From an uncultured Collinsella sp. (GTDB lineage Bacteria > Actinomycetota > Coriobacteriia > Coriobacteriales > Coriobacteriaceae): a DNA stretch of 12,191 nucleotides. Both the position numbers and the translations under genes were made by a program. How positions within the stretch are numbered: position 1 is the first letter of the stretch; each line of letters starts with the position of its first letter. The stretch covers positions 1-12,191 of the forward strand of contig URGG01000058.1 of the NCBI GenBank assembly GCA_900547345.1, given 5' to 3'. Under the pieces are notes generated by a model that had not been told where the DNA came from, did not search any database, and saw only the letters and a list, made by a program, of their open reading frames with translations. Positions 1 through 6,645 of the stretch are shown here, one piece after another.

Positions 1-1973
1 TCATGAGCACGCGTGGGGCGGCCGTCGGCCACGTTGGAGAGTTGCTGGATCGACAGAATCGCCGCGCATGCAACGACCAATACAAAGCCGATGTAGATGG
101 CTAGGTAGCTAATAAGACCGTTCATTTGCGCTGCTTGCGTGTACATCTCGGAGCGTGTGATGAAGGTTCCCCACGACCCCGGCTCTTTGCCGTCAACGAG
201 CAGATTGTCGAGCAGAGTGTATTTAATGCTCTCGTCTGCCTCGGTCGTATCCATCCCCTGTTTGTAGTTAACGAGCAGGCTACTGGAATACGGCTGCAGA
301 TTAAGTTGGGACAACAGCTCGTCGGCAACGACGACGGTACCCGGATTACTACCCATCGCCGAGTTGGCGATGGCCGCCGTATCTTCGTCCGACTTATCGG
401 TTGCGGGCTTGAGCGTATGCCCACCCAAGGTAAGGGCATGGCCGCCAGCCATATACTTGGTGTACATGTCGACCAGCTCGCCGCCCATATCACACGTGAG
501 CAGATACTGGTCGTGACCGATGTGCACCGGCTCCTCGCCCATCATCTGGCGCAGTTTGTTGTACTGGCTCGCCGGCGTCACAAACAGACCCATCGTATCG
601 GCATTGCTACCCCCGAACGCCTTGGGAAGCTTTTCGCCCATGGTCTTGCACATCTCACTTGGGGTCACCGAAGGATTCGAGCCGCCAAACGGGTAACTCA
701 GATACGAATCGATCTGCACATGCTCACCGGCAACATCGGCGATATTGACCTTCTTGCCGGTCTCGTCGTTGTTGTCCGCCGACTTGCCCTTAATACCGTC
801 TGCAACGTTATCGGAATCGATACGATCGCCGTGCCATGGATCGCCGTGCCATGCGGGGTACAAATCGACCGTTGTATCGGCCAGCACCATGCGATCGGCT
901 TCAGGCGGATTGACGTACTCTTTGTAGTAGTCGAGCGTATCGGGCGTGTAATAGACATACGTCTGAGACACGTCAACAGGGTTATAGCGCTCCAGGTTTT
1001 CGTTCATCACGTTGGCAATCGACATACCGCACGTCACCGAGGTGATGGCCAAAAACAGGAGCATCGCGATGACGCCCATCGAAAAGCACACCGTGTTGAC
1101 CTTGGCCGCAAGCTGGCGCACGGTAAACATGTTGAGGCCGCGCCAATACACGCCGCGCAGGCTCTGCAGCAGCTTGATGAGCATGCCTGAGAGTCCCCAG
1201 AACAGGGCAAAGGTGCCCACGGTAACCATAGCGGTTGTAATACCAAACTGGTTCATGGCCTCTTGCAGCTTGCTGTCCGTCGCGGTTAGCGGGAACCCAT
1301 CACGTAGCAGACGGTAATAGGCCACGCCCACAAGCGCCACGCCCACGGCAAAGATGGCAATCGCAATCCAGGGGTTGCGTGTCTTGATGCTCTCGTTGCG
1401 ACGCTCGGCACCCATAAGCTCGATGAGTTTGGTACGACGCACGGCGCGAAGGTTCAGCAGTAGCGTGAGCACAAACATTACGAGCATGCAAGCAAGGGTC
1501 AGGTTGAACGCATGCACCGAGAAAAAGAAGTGGAAATTGGCGATCTGTGTCTTAAAGAGCGAGGCCGTAAAGAACGTCATGAGCTGGGAGAGCCCCACAC
1601 CCAGCACAATGCCGGCGACAAAGGCCACGACCGAAACGATCACCGTCTCGAGCGCCATAATCGTGGCGACGCGCCCGCGCCCCATGCCGAGCACCTGGTA
1701 CAGGCCAAACTCCTTCTTGCGGCGTTTCATGATGAAGTTATTGGCATACACCATCAAAAAGGCCATGACACCGGCCAAAAAGTACGTCAGGTTGCCGAGC
1801 ATGCTGCCCATTACCTGCGCCAAGCCCTTTTCATCGATTCCGGCGATGTCGACCTGCATCGAGATGGTGTTAAAGGCATAGAAGACCGTGACGCCCAGGG
1901 TGAGCGTCAAAAGGTAGACGAGGTAGTCGCGGCCGGCACGGCGGACGTTGCCCCAAGCGAGTTTACAGAGCAT
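1..1973 (-). CDS. BceB/FtsX-type ABC transporter permease, 3' end off the window
   Basis: This frame is open from an ATG at 1973 to the left edge (657 codons), so the C-terminus is missing. The start lies 11 bases inside the upstream ATPase gene, which implies translational coupling. The visible protein has one hydrophobic segment near residues 17-35, three more around 58-78, 107-131 and 156-176, three at 200-220, 243-266 and 295-320, then about 300 soluble residues (321-618) and an eighth segment at 619-645. This is the layout of BceB-like permeases: ten helices with a large extracellular domain between helices 7 and 8. Helices 9 and 10 should lie beyond the edge. In Firmicutes such permeases pair with a BceA ATPase and often a two-component system to sense or detoxify peptide antibiotics. 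The substrate cannot be read here. A five-residue tandem repeat (WHGDP/WHGDR) sits at residues 375-384. The family call is firm; the drug-resistance role is inference. Confidence 0.9.
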   Translation of the reverse strand, partial: MLCKLAWGNVRRAGRDYLVYLLTLTLGVTVFYAFNTISMQVDIAGIDEKGLAQVMGSMLGNLTYFLAGVMAFLMVYANNFIMKRRKKEFGLYQVLGMGRGRVATIMALETVIVSVVAFVAGIVLGVGLSQLMTFFTASLFKTQIANFHFFFSVHAFNLTLACMLVMFVLTLLLNLRAVRRTKLIELMGAERRNESIKTRNPWIAIAIFAVGVALVGVAYYRLLRDGFPLTATDSKLQEAMNQFGITTAMVTVGTFALFWGLSGMLIKLLQSLRGVYWRGLNMFTVRQLAAKVNTVCFSMGVIAMLLFLAITSVTCGMSIANVMNENLERYNPVDVSQTYVYYTPDTLDYYKEYVNPPEADRMVLADTTVDLYPAWHGDPWHGDRIDSDNVADGIKGKSADNNDETGKKVNIADVAGEHVQIDSYLSYPFGGSNPSVTPSEMCKTMGEKLPKAFGGSNADTMGLFVTPASQYNKLRQMMGEEPVHIGHDQYLLTCDMGGELVDMYTKYMAGGHALTLGGHTLKPATDKSDEDTAAIANSAMGSNPGTVVVADELLSQLNLQPYSSSLLVNYKQGMDTTEADESIKYTLLDNLLVDGKEPGSWGTFITRSEMYTQAAQMNGLISYLAIYIGFVLVVACAAILSIQQLSNVADGRPTRAH
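824..853 (-). repeat. perfect 15-bp tandem duplication inside the permease gene
   Basis: The 15-mer GATCGCCGTGCCATG occurs twice head to tail (824-838 and 839-853). Being five codons long it keeps the frame and gives the protein a WHGD-P-WHGD doublet in the extracellular domain. Confidence 0.9.
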
Positions 1974-2748
1974 CGGAGCCCTCACCGCCCATCATGGCAA
2001 CGACCTCCATAATGCGGTCGAAGAACTCTCGGCGGCCGGTGTCGCCGCGGCGCAGCTCGGTGAAGATCTTGCCGTCGCGGATAAACAACACGCGGCTCGT
2101 GTAGCTGGCGGCAAAGCTGTCATGCGTGACCATGAGCACGGTGGCGCGCAGGCGGCGATTGAGGGCCTCCAGGCTCTCGAGCAGCAGACGAGCGCTTTTA
2201 GAATCGAGGGCGCCGGTGGGCTCGTCGGCCATGATCATGGTGGGGTCGGTGACAAGCGCGCGAGCTGCGGCAACGCGCTGCTGCTGACCGCCGGACATCT
2301 GGTAGGGATACTTGTCGAGCACCTGACTGATGGAGAGGCGCGCTGCCACATCCTGCACGCGGGTCGAGATCTCTGCCGAGTTTGTGCGGGCGATGGTGAG
2401 CGGCAGGGCGATGTTCTCGCGTGCCGTGAGCGTATCGAGCAGGTTGGAGTCCTGGAAGATAAAGCCGAGCTCCTCGCGGCGGAACTGCGAAAGCTTAGCC
2501 TGCTTCATGCGTGTTACGTCCTGCCCGTTGATGCGGATGGTGCCGCTCGTGGCGCTATCGATGGTCGACACGCAGTTGAGCAACGTCGACTTGCCCGAGC
2601 CCGAGGCGCCCATGATGCCGACGAATTCGCCGCGGTTGACCGTAAAGCTGACGTCGTTGAGCGCGCGGGTCACGTTGCCCAGCGCTCCATATACTTTTTC
2701 GAGATGCGCGACCTCCAGTACCGGGGTCGCCATGTGCGTGGTTTGCAT
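1963..2748 (-). CDS. BceA/MacB-type ABC transporter ATP-binding protein
   Basis: This 261-residue ATPase powers the permease encoded directly downstream. All nucleotide-binding motifs are intact: Walker A GASGSGKST (47-55), Q-loop Q99, signature MSGGQQQRVA (151-160), Walker B MIMADEP (171-177, catalytic E176), D-loop GALD (179-182) and H-loop H209. The order and wording (GIMGASGSGKSTLLN, ADEPTGALDS) match the LolD/MacB/BceA branch that works with FtsX-fold permeases. The ATG at 2748 is preceded by a good Shine-Dalgarno (GAAAGGA, 2755-2761 on the complement) at normal spacing, so it is preferred over the internal Met at residue 6. The gene is the first visible one of a minus-strand operon, divergent from the NUDIX-Vsr gene. 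No histidine kinase or response regulator is in the window; it may lie to the left. Confidence 0.94.
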   Translation of the reverse strand: MQTTHMATPVLEVAHLEKVYGALGNVTRALNDVSFTVNRGEFVGIMGASGSGKSTLLNCVSTIDSATSGTIRINGQDVTRMKQAKLSQFRREELGFIFQDSNLLDTLTARENIALPLTIARTNSAEISTRVQDVAARLSISQVLDKYPYQMSGGQQQRVAAARALVTDPTMIMADEPTGALDSKSARLLLESLEALNRRLRATVLMVTHDSFAASYTSRVLFIRDGKIFTELRRGDTGRREFFDRIMEVVAMMGGEGSDAL

Positions 2749-2760
2749 ACCGAGTCCTTT

Positions 2761-2794
2761 CTTGCGATTAGTCTACGGCATCTATAGTCGCAAG
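2761..2794. promoter_or_regulatory. dyad upstream of the ABC transporter genes
   Basis: CTTGCGA (2761-2767) is matched by TCGCAAG (2788-2794), seven perfect pairs with 20 bases between. It sits just before the Shine-Dalgarno of the ATPase gene, so it could be an operator or a leader hairpin. No convincing -35/-10 pair was found next to it. Confidence 0.35.
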
Positions 2795-2831
2795 AAGCCG
2801 AGTCGGCTACCATCGATATGGCTTACGCTTG

Positions 2832-2849
2832 CCTTACCGTTGTGTAAGG
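2832..2849. promoter_or_regulatory. short dyad CCTTAC-N6-GTAAGG between divergent genes
   Basis: The arms (2832-2837 and 2844-2849) are perfect with a six-base centre, a geometry that suits a dimeric repressor. The site is about 50 bases before the NUDIX-Vsr start and about 85 before the ATPase start, so it could act on either. No regulator can be named. Confidence 0.3.
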
Positions 2850-2896
2850 TACGAGTAGCTAGCCTGCCACGTGTTGATGTTGAGAGAGGACTCCTG

Positions 2897-3886
2897 TTGA
2901 AGACTGTTCATGTTGCCGCTGGGATCATTCGCAAGGAAGGATCTGACGAGCTGCTTGCCGTGCAGCGCGGCTATGGCGACATGCAGGGACTTTGGGAGTT
3001 TCCCGGTGGCAAGCTCATGCGCGGCGAGACGCCCGAGGACGCCGTACGCCGCGAGCTCATGGAAGAGCTGCGGGTCAAAGTCACCAACCTGCGCGATTTC
3101 TATACCGTTGAGTATGACTACCCCGATTTTCATCTCTCGATGGAGTGTTACTACTGCTCGCTCGCCGATGAATCCGCTGAGCCTCAGAAGCACGACCGCC
3201 AGCTCGATATCCGCTGGATTCCACGCACCTCGCTTGCCACGGTGAAATGGATGCCCGCCGACAAGGGGCTCATTGATGCCCTGATTGAGTTGAAGGAAGA
3301 TCGGCTTGAGGCCAACAGCACTGCCAAAGATGCCAAGGCCGCCACGACCGAACACCCCGCCGCCAAACCAAAGCGCGCACCTAAGCGCCGCAGCAAAAAG
3401 CGTCCCAAGCCCGGTCTGCTCGACGGCATCGATACCTCCGACCTCTCCGCTGACGAGCGCGAACTGGTGCGCCGTCGCGCCGCCATCAAAAAGTCCATGA
3501 AGGGCAACAAGCGCGCCAACACCAAGCCCGAGCTGCTCGTACGCCAGCGCCTGCGCGCAGCGGGCCTTACGGGCTATCGCTTGGAATGGAAGGTTCCCGG
3601 CAAGCCCGACATCGCCTTTCCCGGGCGCAAGATCGCTATTTTCGTCAACGGTTGCTTTTGGCATCGCTGCCCTAAGTGCAATCCGAGCCAGCCAAAGCGC
3701 AATGTTGAGTTTTGGGAGGCAAAGTTCCGTCGCAACGTCGAGCGCGACCGAGCCGCCATCTCCGCGCTTACCCAAATGGGCTGGACACCCATAACCATCT
3801 GGGAATGCGAGCTCAAAAAAGACCGCATCGACGCCACGATGGAAAAGGTCATCGAGCAGGTGCGCGCCGCCGCACCTCAGCGCTAG
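2897..3886 (+). CDS. NUDIX (MutT-like) hydrolase fused to Vsr-type mismatch endonuclease
   Basis: A single 329-residue frame carries two DNA-upkeep domains. Residues 1-133 are a MutT-type NUDIX domain: WEFPGGK (33-39) and a Nudix box starting at G38 with E44, R52, E53, E56 and E57 all present; the usual Gly of EExG is R59. Its relatives hydrolyse oxidised or unusual (d)NTPs. A Lys/Arg/Ala/Pro-rich linker (about 137-185) follows. Residues 188-329 are a Vsr endonuclease: KKSMKGNKRANTKPE (198-212), PGKPD with the expected metal-binding D238, GCFWHRC (252-258) with H256, possible zinc ligands C253, C258, C261 and C304, and NVERD (280-284). Vsr nicks beside T:G mismatches made by deamination of 5-methylcytosine. 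The TTG at 2897 is chosen because AGAGAGGA (2883-2890) precedes it by six bases and the NUDIX fold begins there; upstream codons overlap the divergent ATPase. No cytosine methylase is nearby. Domain calls are firm; a joint function is inference. Confidence 0.9.
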   Translation: MKTVHVAAGIIRKEGSDELLAVQRGYGDMQGLWEFPGGKLMRGETPEDAVRRELMEELRVKVTNLRDFYTVEYDYPDFHLSMECYYCSLADESAEPQKHDRQLDIRWIPRTSLATVKWMPADKGLIDALIELKEDRLEANSTAKDAKAATTEHPAAKPKRAPKRRSKKRPKPGLLDGIDTSDLSADERELVRRRAAIKKSMKGNKRANTKPELLVRQRLRAAGLTGYRLEWKVPGKPDIAFPGRKIAIFVNGCFWHRCPKCNPSQPKRNVEFWEAKFRRNVERDRAAISALTQMGWTPITIWECELKKDRIDATMEKVIEQVRAAAPQR

Positions 3887-4140
3887 GAACAAGCCATCCA
3901 CACGCCCCACACAGGCGAGCCACATCCGCACCACAAACCTTAGAAAGCCCTTAAGCTCAAAACCTTTCAAGAGTGTTACTCAATACCTCTGACCTGCAGC
4001 TTCATCGTAAAACCAAACCAGGTTAAGCCTTTCTTTAGCGCTTCTTTGCAGCAGCCGCGGCATAATACTGCCAGCGCACGGGACCTAGCAGCATACCCCG
4101 AGCGCAATCTTTTGGTGGACATCGAGGAGGCCGCATAAGC
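3887..4140. other. intergenic stretch with no clear gene
   Basis: These 254 bases are less GC-rich than the flanking genes. A CATAAT hexamer at 4061-4066 could be a -10 box, but no good -35 lies at the right distance. A short open stretch in another frame (about 4082-4138, reading DLAAYPERNLLVDIEEAA before TAA) looks gene-like but has no convincing start, and may be a gene remnant. No strong intrinsic terminator for the NUDIX-Vsr gene is visible. Confidence 0.4.
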
Positions 4141-4350
4141 ATGCATTCTTCCAATGACGCAGCACAGCAGCCATCCCTAAATCATGCAAACCTTTTCTCC
4201 TTCCCCCCGACACAGAGAGACGGCCTCCTCGACTCCCCCACCACAAAAGCCAAACGCTCTGCAGACCAACACCTCAACCTGCAGACATCCTTCGAAAAAC
4301 TCCAAGCCTCACTAGACCAGGCATTCCCCAACCAAGCCCGGGCATACTAG
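4141..4350 (+). CDS. small hypothetical protein, doubtful
   Basis: This 69-codon ORF begins at ATG 4141 with GAGGAGG (4124-4130) ten bases upstream, a strong if slightly distant ribosome site. The product is hydrophilic, rich in Ser, Gln, Asn and Pro, with no membrane segment, signal peptide or recognised motif; residues 47-62 (NLQTSFEKLQASLDQA) could form an amphipathic helix. Codon use is more A/C-rich and less GC3-biased than in the neighbouring genes. Both the stretch just before it and the one after it (ending RHKGDDLE at a TAG, 4422-4424) look faintly coding in other frames, so the region may be a decayed gene rather than an active small one. Not recognised. Confidence 0.35.
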   Translation: MHSSNDAAQQPSLNHANLFSFPPTQRDGLLDSPTTKAKRSADQHLNLQTSFEKLQASLDQAFPNQARAY

Positions 4351-4429
4351 CCCCTCATCAACAAAGTAGCCCTCACGCTCCACCCTTTCCGCCCCAACGC
4401 CACAAGGGCGACGACCTCGAGTAGGTCAA

Positions 4430-4560
4430 CCTGGGAGGGACGAGGGCTTAGTTCCCCAATCTTTCCGCAGGGGGCAAAAAGCCTCGCCGCACGAAGTGCG
4501 CAGCGAGGCTTTTTGCATGCCCGAGGACGATTGGGGAACTAAGCCCTCGTCCCTCCCCGG
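4430..4560. repeat. nested long inverted repeat with 29-bp perfect arms
   Basis: The outer arms at 4433-4461 and 4529-4557 are perfect reverse complements over 29 bases (left arm begins GGGAGGGACGAGGG and ends CCCCAATC). After one mismatch two more pairs extend the symmetry to 4430 and 4560. Inside lies a second perfect 14-bp stem, which is the terminator listed separately. Between the two stems are short unpaired stretches (4462-4470 and 4523-4528). The full structure is about 130 bases. It lies downstream of the aldolase gene and of the doubtful small ORF. It could be a repeat family or miniature-element relic carrying a terminator, or an elaborate single terminator; no transposase or target-site duplication is evident. 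Confidence 0.85.
4474..4516. terminator. bidirectional intrinsic terminator
   Basis: GCCTCGC (4481-4487) pairs with GCGAGGC (4503-4509), and inside it CGCAC (4488-4492) pairs with GTGCG (4496-4500) around a three-base loop. The stem is flanked by AAAAA (4476-4480) and TTTTT (4510-4514), so each strand shows a GC stem followed by a T run. It is 75-117 bases past the aldolase stop and should end that transcript, and can also stop reading from the left. Confidence 0.85.
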
Positions 4561-4590
4561 GATATATAGCGAGTCGGAGTACCCTTGCTG

Positions 4591-5448
4591 TTACTCTGCT
4601 TTGCCCACAGAGTTGAGGTTGGTCATGCGGATCTTAACCAGCTCGGTGATCTCACGCATGCCCTCCTTGGCCGGCTTCTTGGGGTCGAAGCAGGCGGGGT
4701 TCTCGGCCATGTAGGCCATGAAGCCCTTGGTGTAGGCCTGACGCAGCTCGGTGGCGTAGTTAACCTTGCAGATGCCGTTCTTCACAGCCTCGGCAACCTG
4801 CTCATCGGGCACACCGGAGGTGCCGTGCAGAACCAGCGGCACGTCGACGGCGTCGCGGATGGCCTTGACCACGGACTGCTCGATGTGCGGATCGCTCGTG
4901 TACACACCGTGGCTGGTGCCAACGCCAATAGCGAGAGAGGTGCAGCCAGTGCGCTCGACGAACTCCTTGGCCTCGGCCGGATCGGTGTAGGGGCTCTCGC
5001 CCTCAACCGCGGGACCGTCGTCCTCCTTGCCGCCAACCTTGCCGAGCTCTGCCTCGACGGGCACGCCCATGGCGCGGCCAGCATCGGCGACGGACTTGGT
5101 CAGGGCGATGTTGTCCTCGAAGGACTCGTGCGAACCGTCGATCATGACAGAGGTGTAGCCCGTGCGGAAAGCCTGCATGCAGCGGTCATAGCCATCGCCG
5201 TGATCGAGGTGCAGAGCGACGGGCACGGAAGCGCGCTCGGCAGCAGCCTTGACCATGCCGTAGAAGTAGTCCAGACCAGCGGTCTTGATGGTGCCCGGGG
5301 TGGTCTGCATGATGACGGGGGACTTGGTCTCCTCGGCAGCGGCCAGAACGGCCATAACAAACTCGAGGTTCTCGACGTTGAACGCGCCGACGGCGTAGTG
5401 GCCGGCCTGAGCGTCCTTGAGCATCTTTTCGGTGGTAACAAGTGCCAT
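4591..5448 (-). CDS. class II ketose-bisphosphate aldolase (fructose- or tagatose-1,6-bisphosphate)
   Basis: This 285-residue zinc aldolase splits a ketose 1,6-bisphosphate into DHAP and glyceraldehyde 3-phosphate in the cytoplasm. Key residues are present: HLDH (80-83, catalytic D82 and zinc ligand H83), E134 in VEAELG, H180 in GTSHGVY and H208 in LHGTSG; MIDGSH is at 102-107. Wording such as TTPGT, YTDPAEAKEFVERTG and GICKVNYATEL resembles GatY/KbaY tagatose aldolases as much as FbaA, so substrate is open. The length equals the usual class IIB size when started at ATG 5448, which has GAGAGGAG nine bases upstream; the frame stays open for 47 more codons upstream but those are not protein-like. 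The gene stands alone, ends in a strong hairpin and uses mostly C/G-ending codons, consistent with high expression and so with a glycolytic role. A divergent DeoR regulator and nearby gal genes favour a galactose link. Confidence 0.9.
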   Translation of the reverse strand: MALVTTEKMLKDAQAGHYAVGAFNVENLEFVMAVLAAAEETKSPVIMQTTPGTIKTAGLDYFYGMVKAAAERASVPVALHLDHGDGYDRCMQAFRTGYTSVMIDGSHESFEDNIALTKSVADAGRAMGVPVEAELGKVGGKEDDGPAVEGESPYTDPAEAKEFVERTGCTSLAIGVGTSHGVYTSDPHIEQSVVKAIRDAVDVPLVLHGTSGVPDEQVAEAVKNGICKVNYATELRQAYTKGFMAYMAENPACFDPKKPAKEGMREITELVKIRMTNLNSVGKAE

Positions 5449-5654
5449 GAGCGTTTGCTCCTCTCCCTCGCCCGCATCTGGACATCGGGCGTAGTTGTTC
5501 ACAAGGCGTTTTACCTTGCGTTTTACTGCGTTCATTGTATGAAATTCAGCGGCTTTGCACGTGCGAGATATTGAGCCCATGCAGGTCAATACCGTCGTTT
5601 TTGAAAAGTAAACGGAAGGAATTTGAGCCGAGTGGACATGTTCGATATTGAATT

Positions 5655-5683
5655 TTGAGCGTTCAGCGTCTTTCTTTTATAGA
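5655..5683 (+). promoter_or_regulatory. candidate promoter of the DeoR-family gene
   Basis: TTGAGC (5655-5660) and TATAGA (5678-5683) are separated by exactly 17 bases, a plausible sigma-A promoter. The -10 box lies inside the dyad at 5673-5688, which suits autoregulation. Confidence 0.5.
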
Positions 5684-5688
5684 AAAGA
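5673..5688. promoter_or_regulatory. candidate DeoR operator overlapping the -10 box
   Basis: TCTTTT-ATAG-AAAAGA is a dyad with perfect six-base arms. It overlaps the likely -10 of the regulator gene and lies in the gap shared with the aldolase gene. The binding protein is inferred from position only. Confidence 0.4.
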
Positions 5689-5705
5689 TAAGTAATCGAA
5701 AGGTG

Positions 5706-5726
5706 TTTTCTTACTCAAAAAGAAAA
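5706..5726. promoter_or_regulatory. second TTTTCTT/AAGAAAA dyad upstream of the DeoR-family gene
   Basis: TTTTCTT (5706-5712) and AAGAAAA (5720-5726) are perfect seven-base arms around a seven-base centre. They share TTTTCT/AGAAAA with the dyad 30 bases upstream, and GAAAAT recurs at 5722-5727 and 5732-5737. Two similar sites in the leader fit a DeoR-type regulator bound at several places. Confidence 0.35.
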
Positions 5727-5782
5727 TGAACGAAAATAGAGTCAACACAATTCCTGCAAATTTAGCCGAGAATGGAGCAAGC

Positions 5783-6586
5783 ATGGCCCAAGCCACCAAC
5801 CGTGCTTTTGCCGACGAACGCCGTACCGCCATTATGGAAATGCTCGATCATAACGCCTCGGTGCAGGTAGCAGAAATCGCCCAGACCTTTGGCGTGTCCT
5901 CCGTCACCGCCCGCGCCGACCTGGACGCGCTCGCCGAAGCAGGCAAGCTGCGCCGCACACATGGTGGTGCCGTATCGCTCCACAAACGCCTGACCGTCTC
6001 CACGCAGGATCGCCGCATCAATGTCAACGTCGCTGCCAAGCAGGCCATTGCGCAAAGCGCCATCGAGCTCGTCAATGACGGCGACACGCTGCTCGTCGAC
6101 TCGGGCACCACGGCGCTCGAGTTCGTCCGGCTCCTCGACCAGCGCGACGGCATCACCGTCATCACGGCAGACATTACCATTGCCGATTACATCGACGAGA
6201 GCATGCCCTCGGTCGATGTTGTCATGCTGGGCGGGGCGCTGCGCAAAGGCCATCGTTATTTGTACGGACCGCTCACTATGCAGGCGCTCCAAATGGTCCA
6301 TGCCGATCTGGCCGTCATGTGCCCCGGCGCCTTTGTCTCCAGCTGCGGCTTTACGACCGACTTTCCCCAGATGGCCGAGACCAAAACGGCTATGATCGCC
6401 GCGGCCCATCAAAGCGTCGCCCTCATGGACGCCAGCAAGGTTAACGGACGCGGCATGTACCGCTTTGCCGAGCTGACCGATGTCGACACCATCGTGATGG
6501 ACCGTGACCCCGATCATGCCGTCGCCACCTCAATCGCCGAGATCGTCGACAACGCCCGCCCAAATCTCCTCATCGCCGGCGCTTAA
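5783..6586 (+). CDS. DeoR-family transcriptional regulator
   Basis: This 267-residue regulator has an N-terminal winged helix-turn-helix (about 12-62; VAEIAQTFGVSSVTARADLDAL, then RRTHGGA, the DeoR hallmark) and a C-terminal DeoRC sugar-phosphate-sensing domain with DSGTT (106-110), a GG pair at 150-151 and DASKV (216-220). DeoR proteins usually repress sugar-catabolism genes and release DNA on binding a phosphorylated sugar. The ATG at 5783 has GGAG five bases upstream. An in-frame ATG at 5726 would add 19 residues but lacks a clear ribosome site, so 5783 is preferred. The gene is divergent from the aldolase gene, making that gene and itself the likely targets, and it converges on the flavodiiron gene. 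A tagatose or fructose phosphate would be a sensible effector, but this is inference. Confidence 0.9.
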   Translation: MAQATNRAFADERRTAIMEMLDHNASVQVAEIAQTFGVSSVTARADLDALAEAGKLRRTHGGAVSLHKRLTVSTQDRRINVNVAAKQAIAQSAIELVNDGDTLLVDSGTTALEFVRLLDQRDGITVITADITIADYIDESMPSVDVVMLGGALRKGHRYLYGPLTMQALQMVHADLAVMCPGAFVSSCGFTTDFPQMAETKTAMIAAAHQSVALMDASKVNGRGMYRFAELTDVDTIVMDRDPDHAVATSIAEIVDNARPNLLIAGA

Positions 6587-6591
6587 ACAAA

Positions 6592-6622
6592 AACCACCAC
6601 AAAGGTCTCCTTTGTGGTGGTT
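6592..6622 (-). terminator. intrinsic terminator of the flavodiiron gene
   Basis: The arms 6592-6605 and 6609-6622 (AACCACCACAAAGG and its complement) form a perfect 14-bp stem with a three-base loop. On the minus strand it is followed by TTTGTTT, giving a good T tract after the flavodiiron stop. The plus-strand side has only a weak T run, though the stem begins five bases after the DeoR stop and may still protect that mRNA end. Confidence 0.85.
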
Positions 6623-6645
6623 GAGCCTCAGAAGTGAATGTGTCG

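Noticed and set aside
126..1190. 354-codon plus-strand ORF and others on that strand between 745 and 2787
   Set aside because: They lie antisense to the permease and ATPase genes. Their translations are low in hydrophobic and family-like content, while the minus-strand frame gives a clear BceB/BceA protein pair.
2330..2896. N-terminal extension of the NUDIX-Vsr frame to an ATG at 2330
   Set aside because: It overlaps the divergent ATPase gene antisense and is not protein-like; a ribosome site and the NUDIX fold both point to TTG 2897.
2834..3970. 378-codon minus-strand ORF opposite the NUDIX-Vsr gene
   Set aside because: Shadow frame in GC-rich coding DNA; no family motifs, and the sense strand encodes two recognisable domains.
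5534..5539. TACAAT (minus strand) as the aldolase -10 box
   Set aside because: No -35 at 16-18 bases; the TTGACC at 5584-5589 is too far away for it, so no promoter was called.
4585..5574. 329-codon plus-strand ORF opposite the aldolase
   Set aside because: Leu/Gly/Val/His-rich shadow typical of antisense reading of a biased gene; the minus strand has all class II aldolase residues.
5449..5589. 47-residue N-terminal extension of the aldolase
   Set aside because: Not seen in the family and without a good ribosome site; ATG 5448 has one and gives the normal length.
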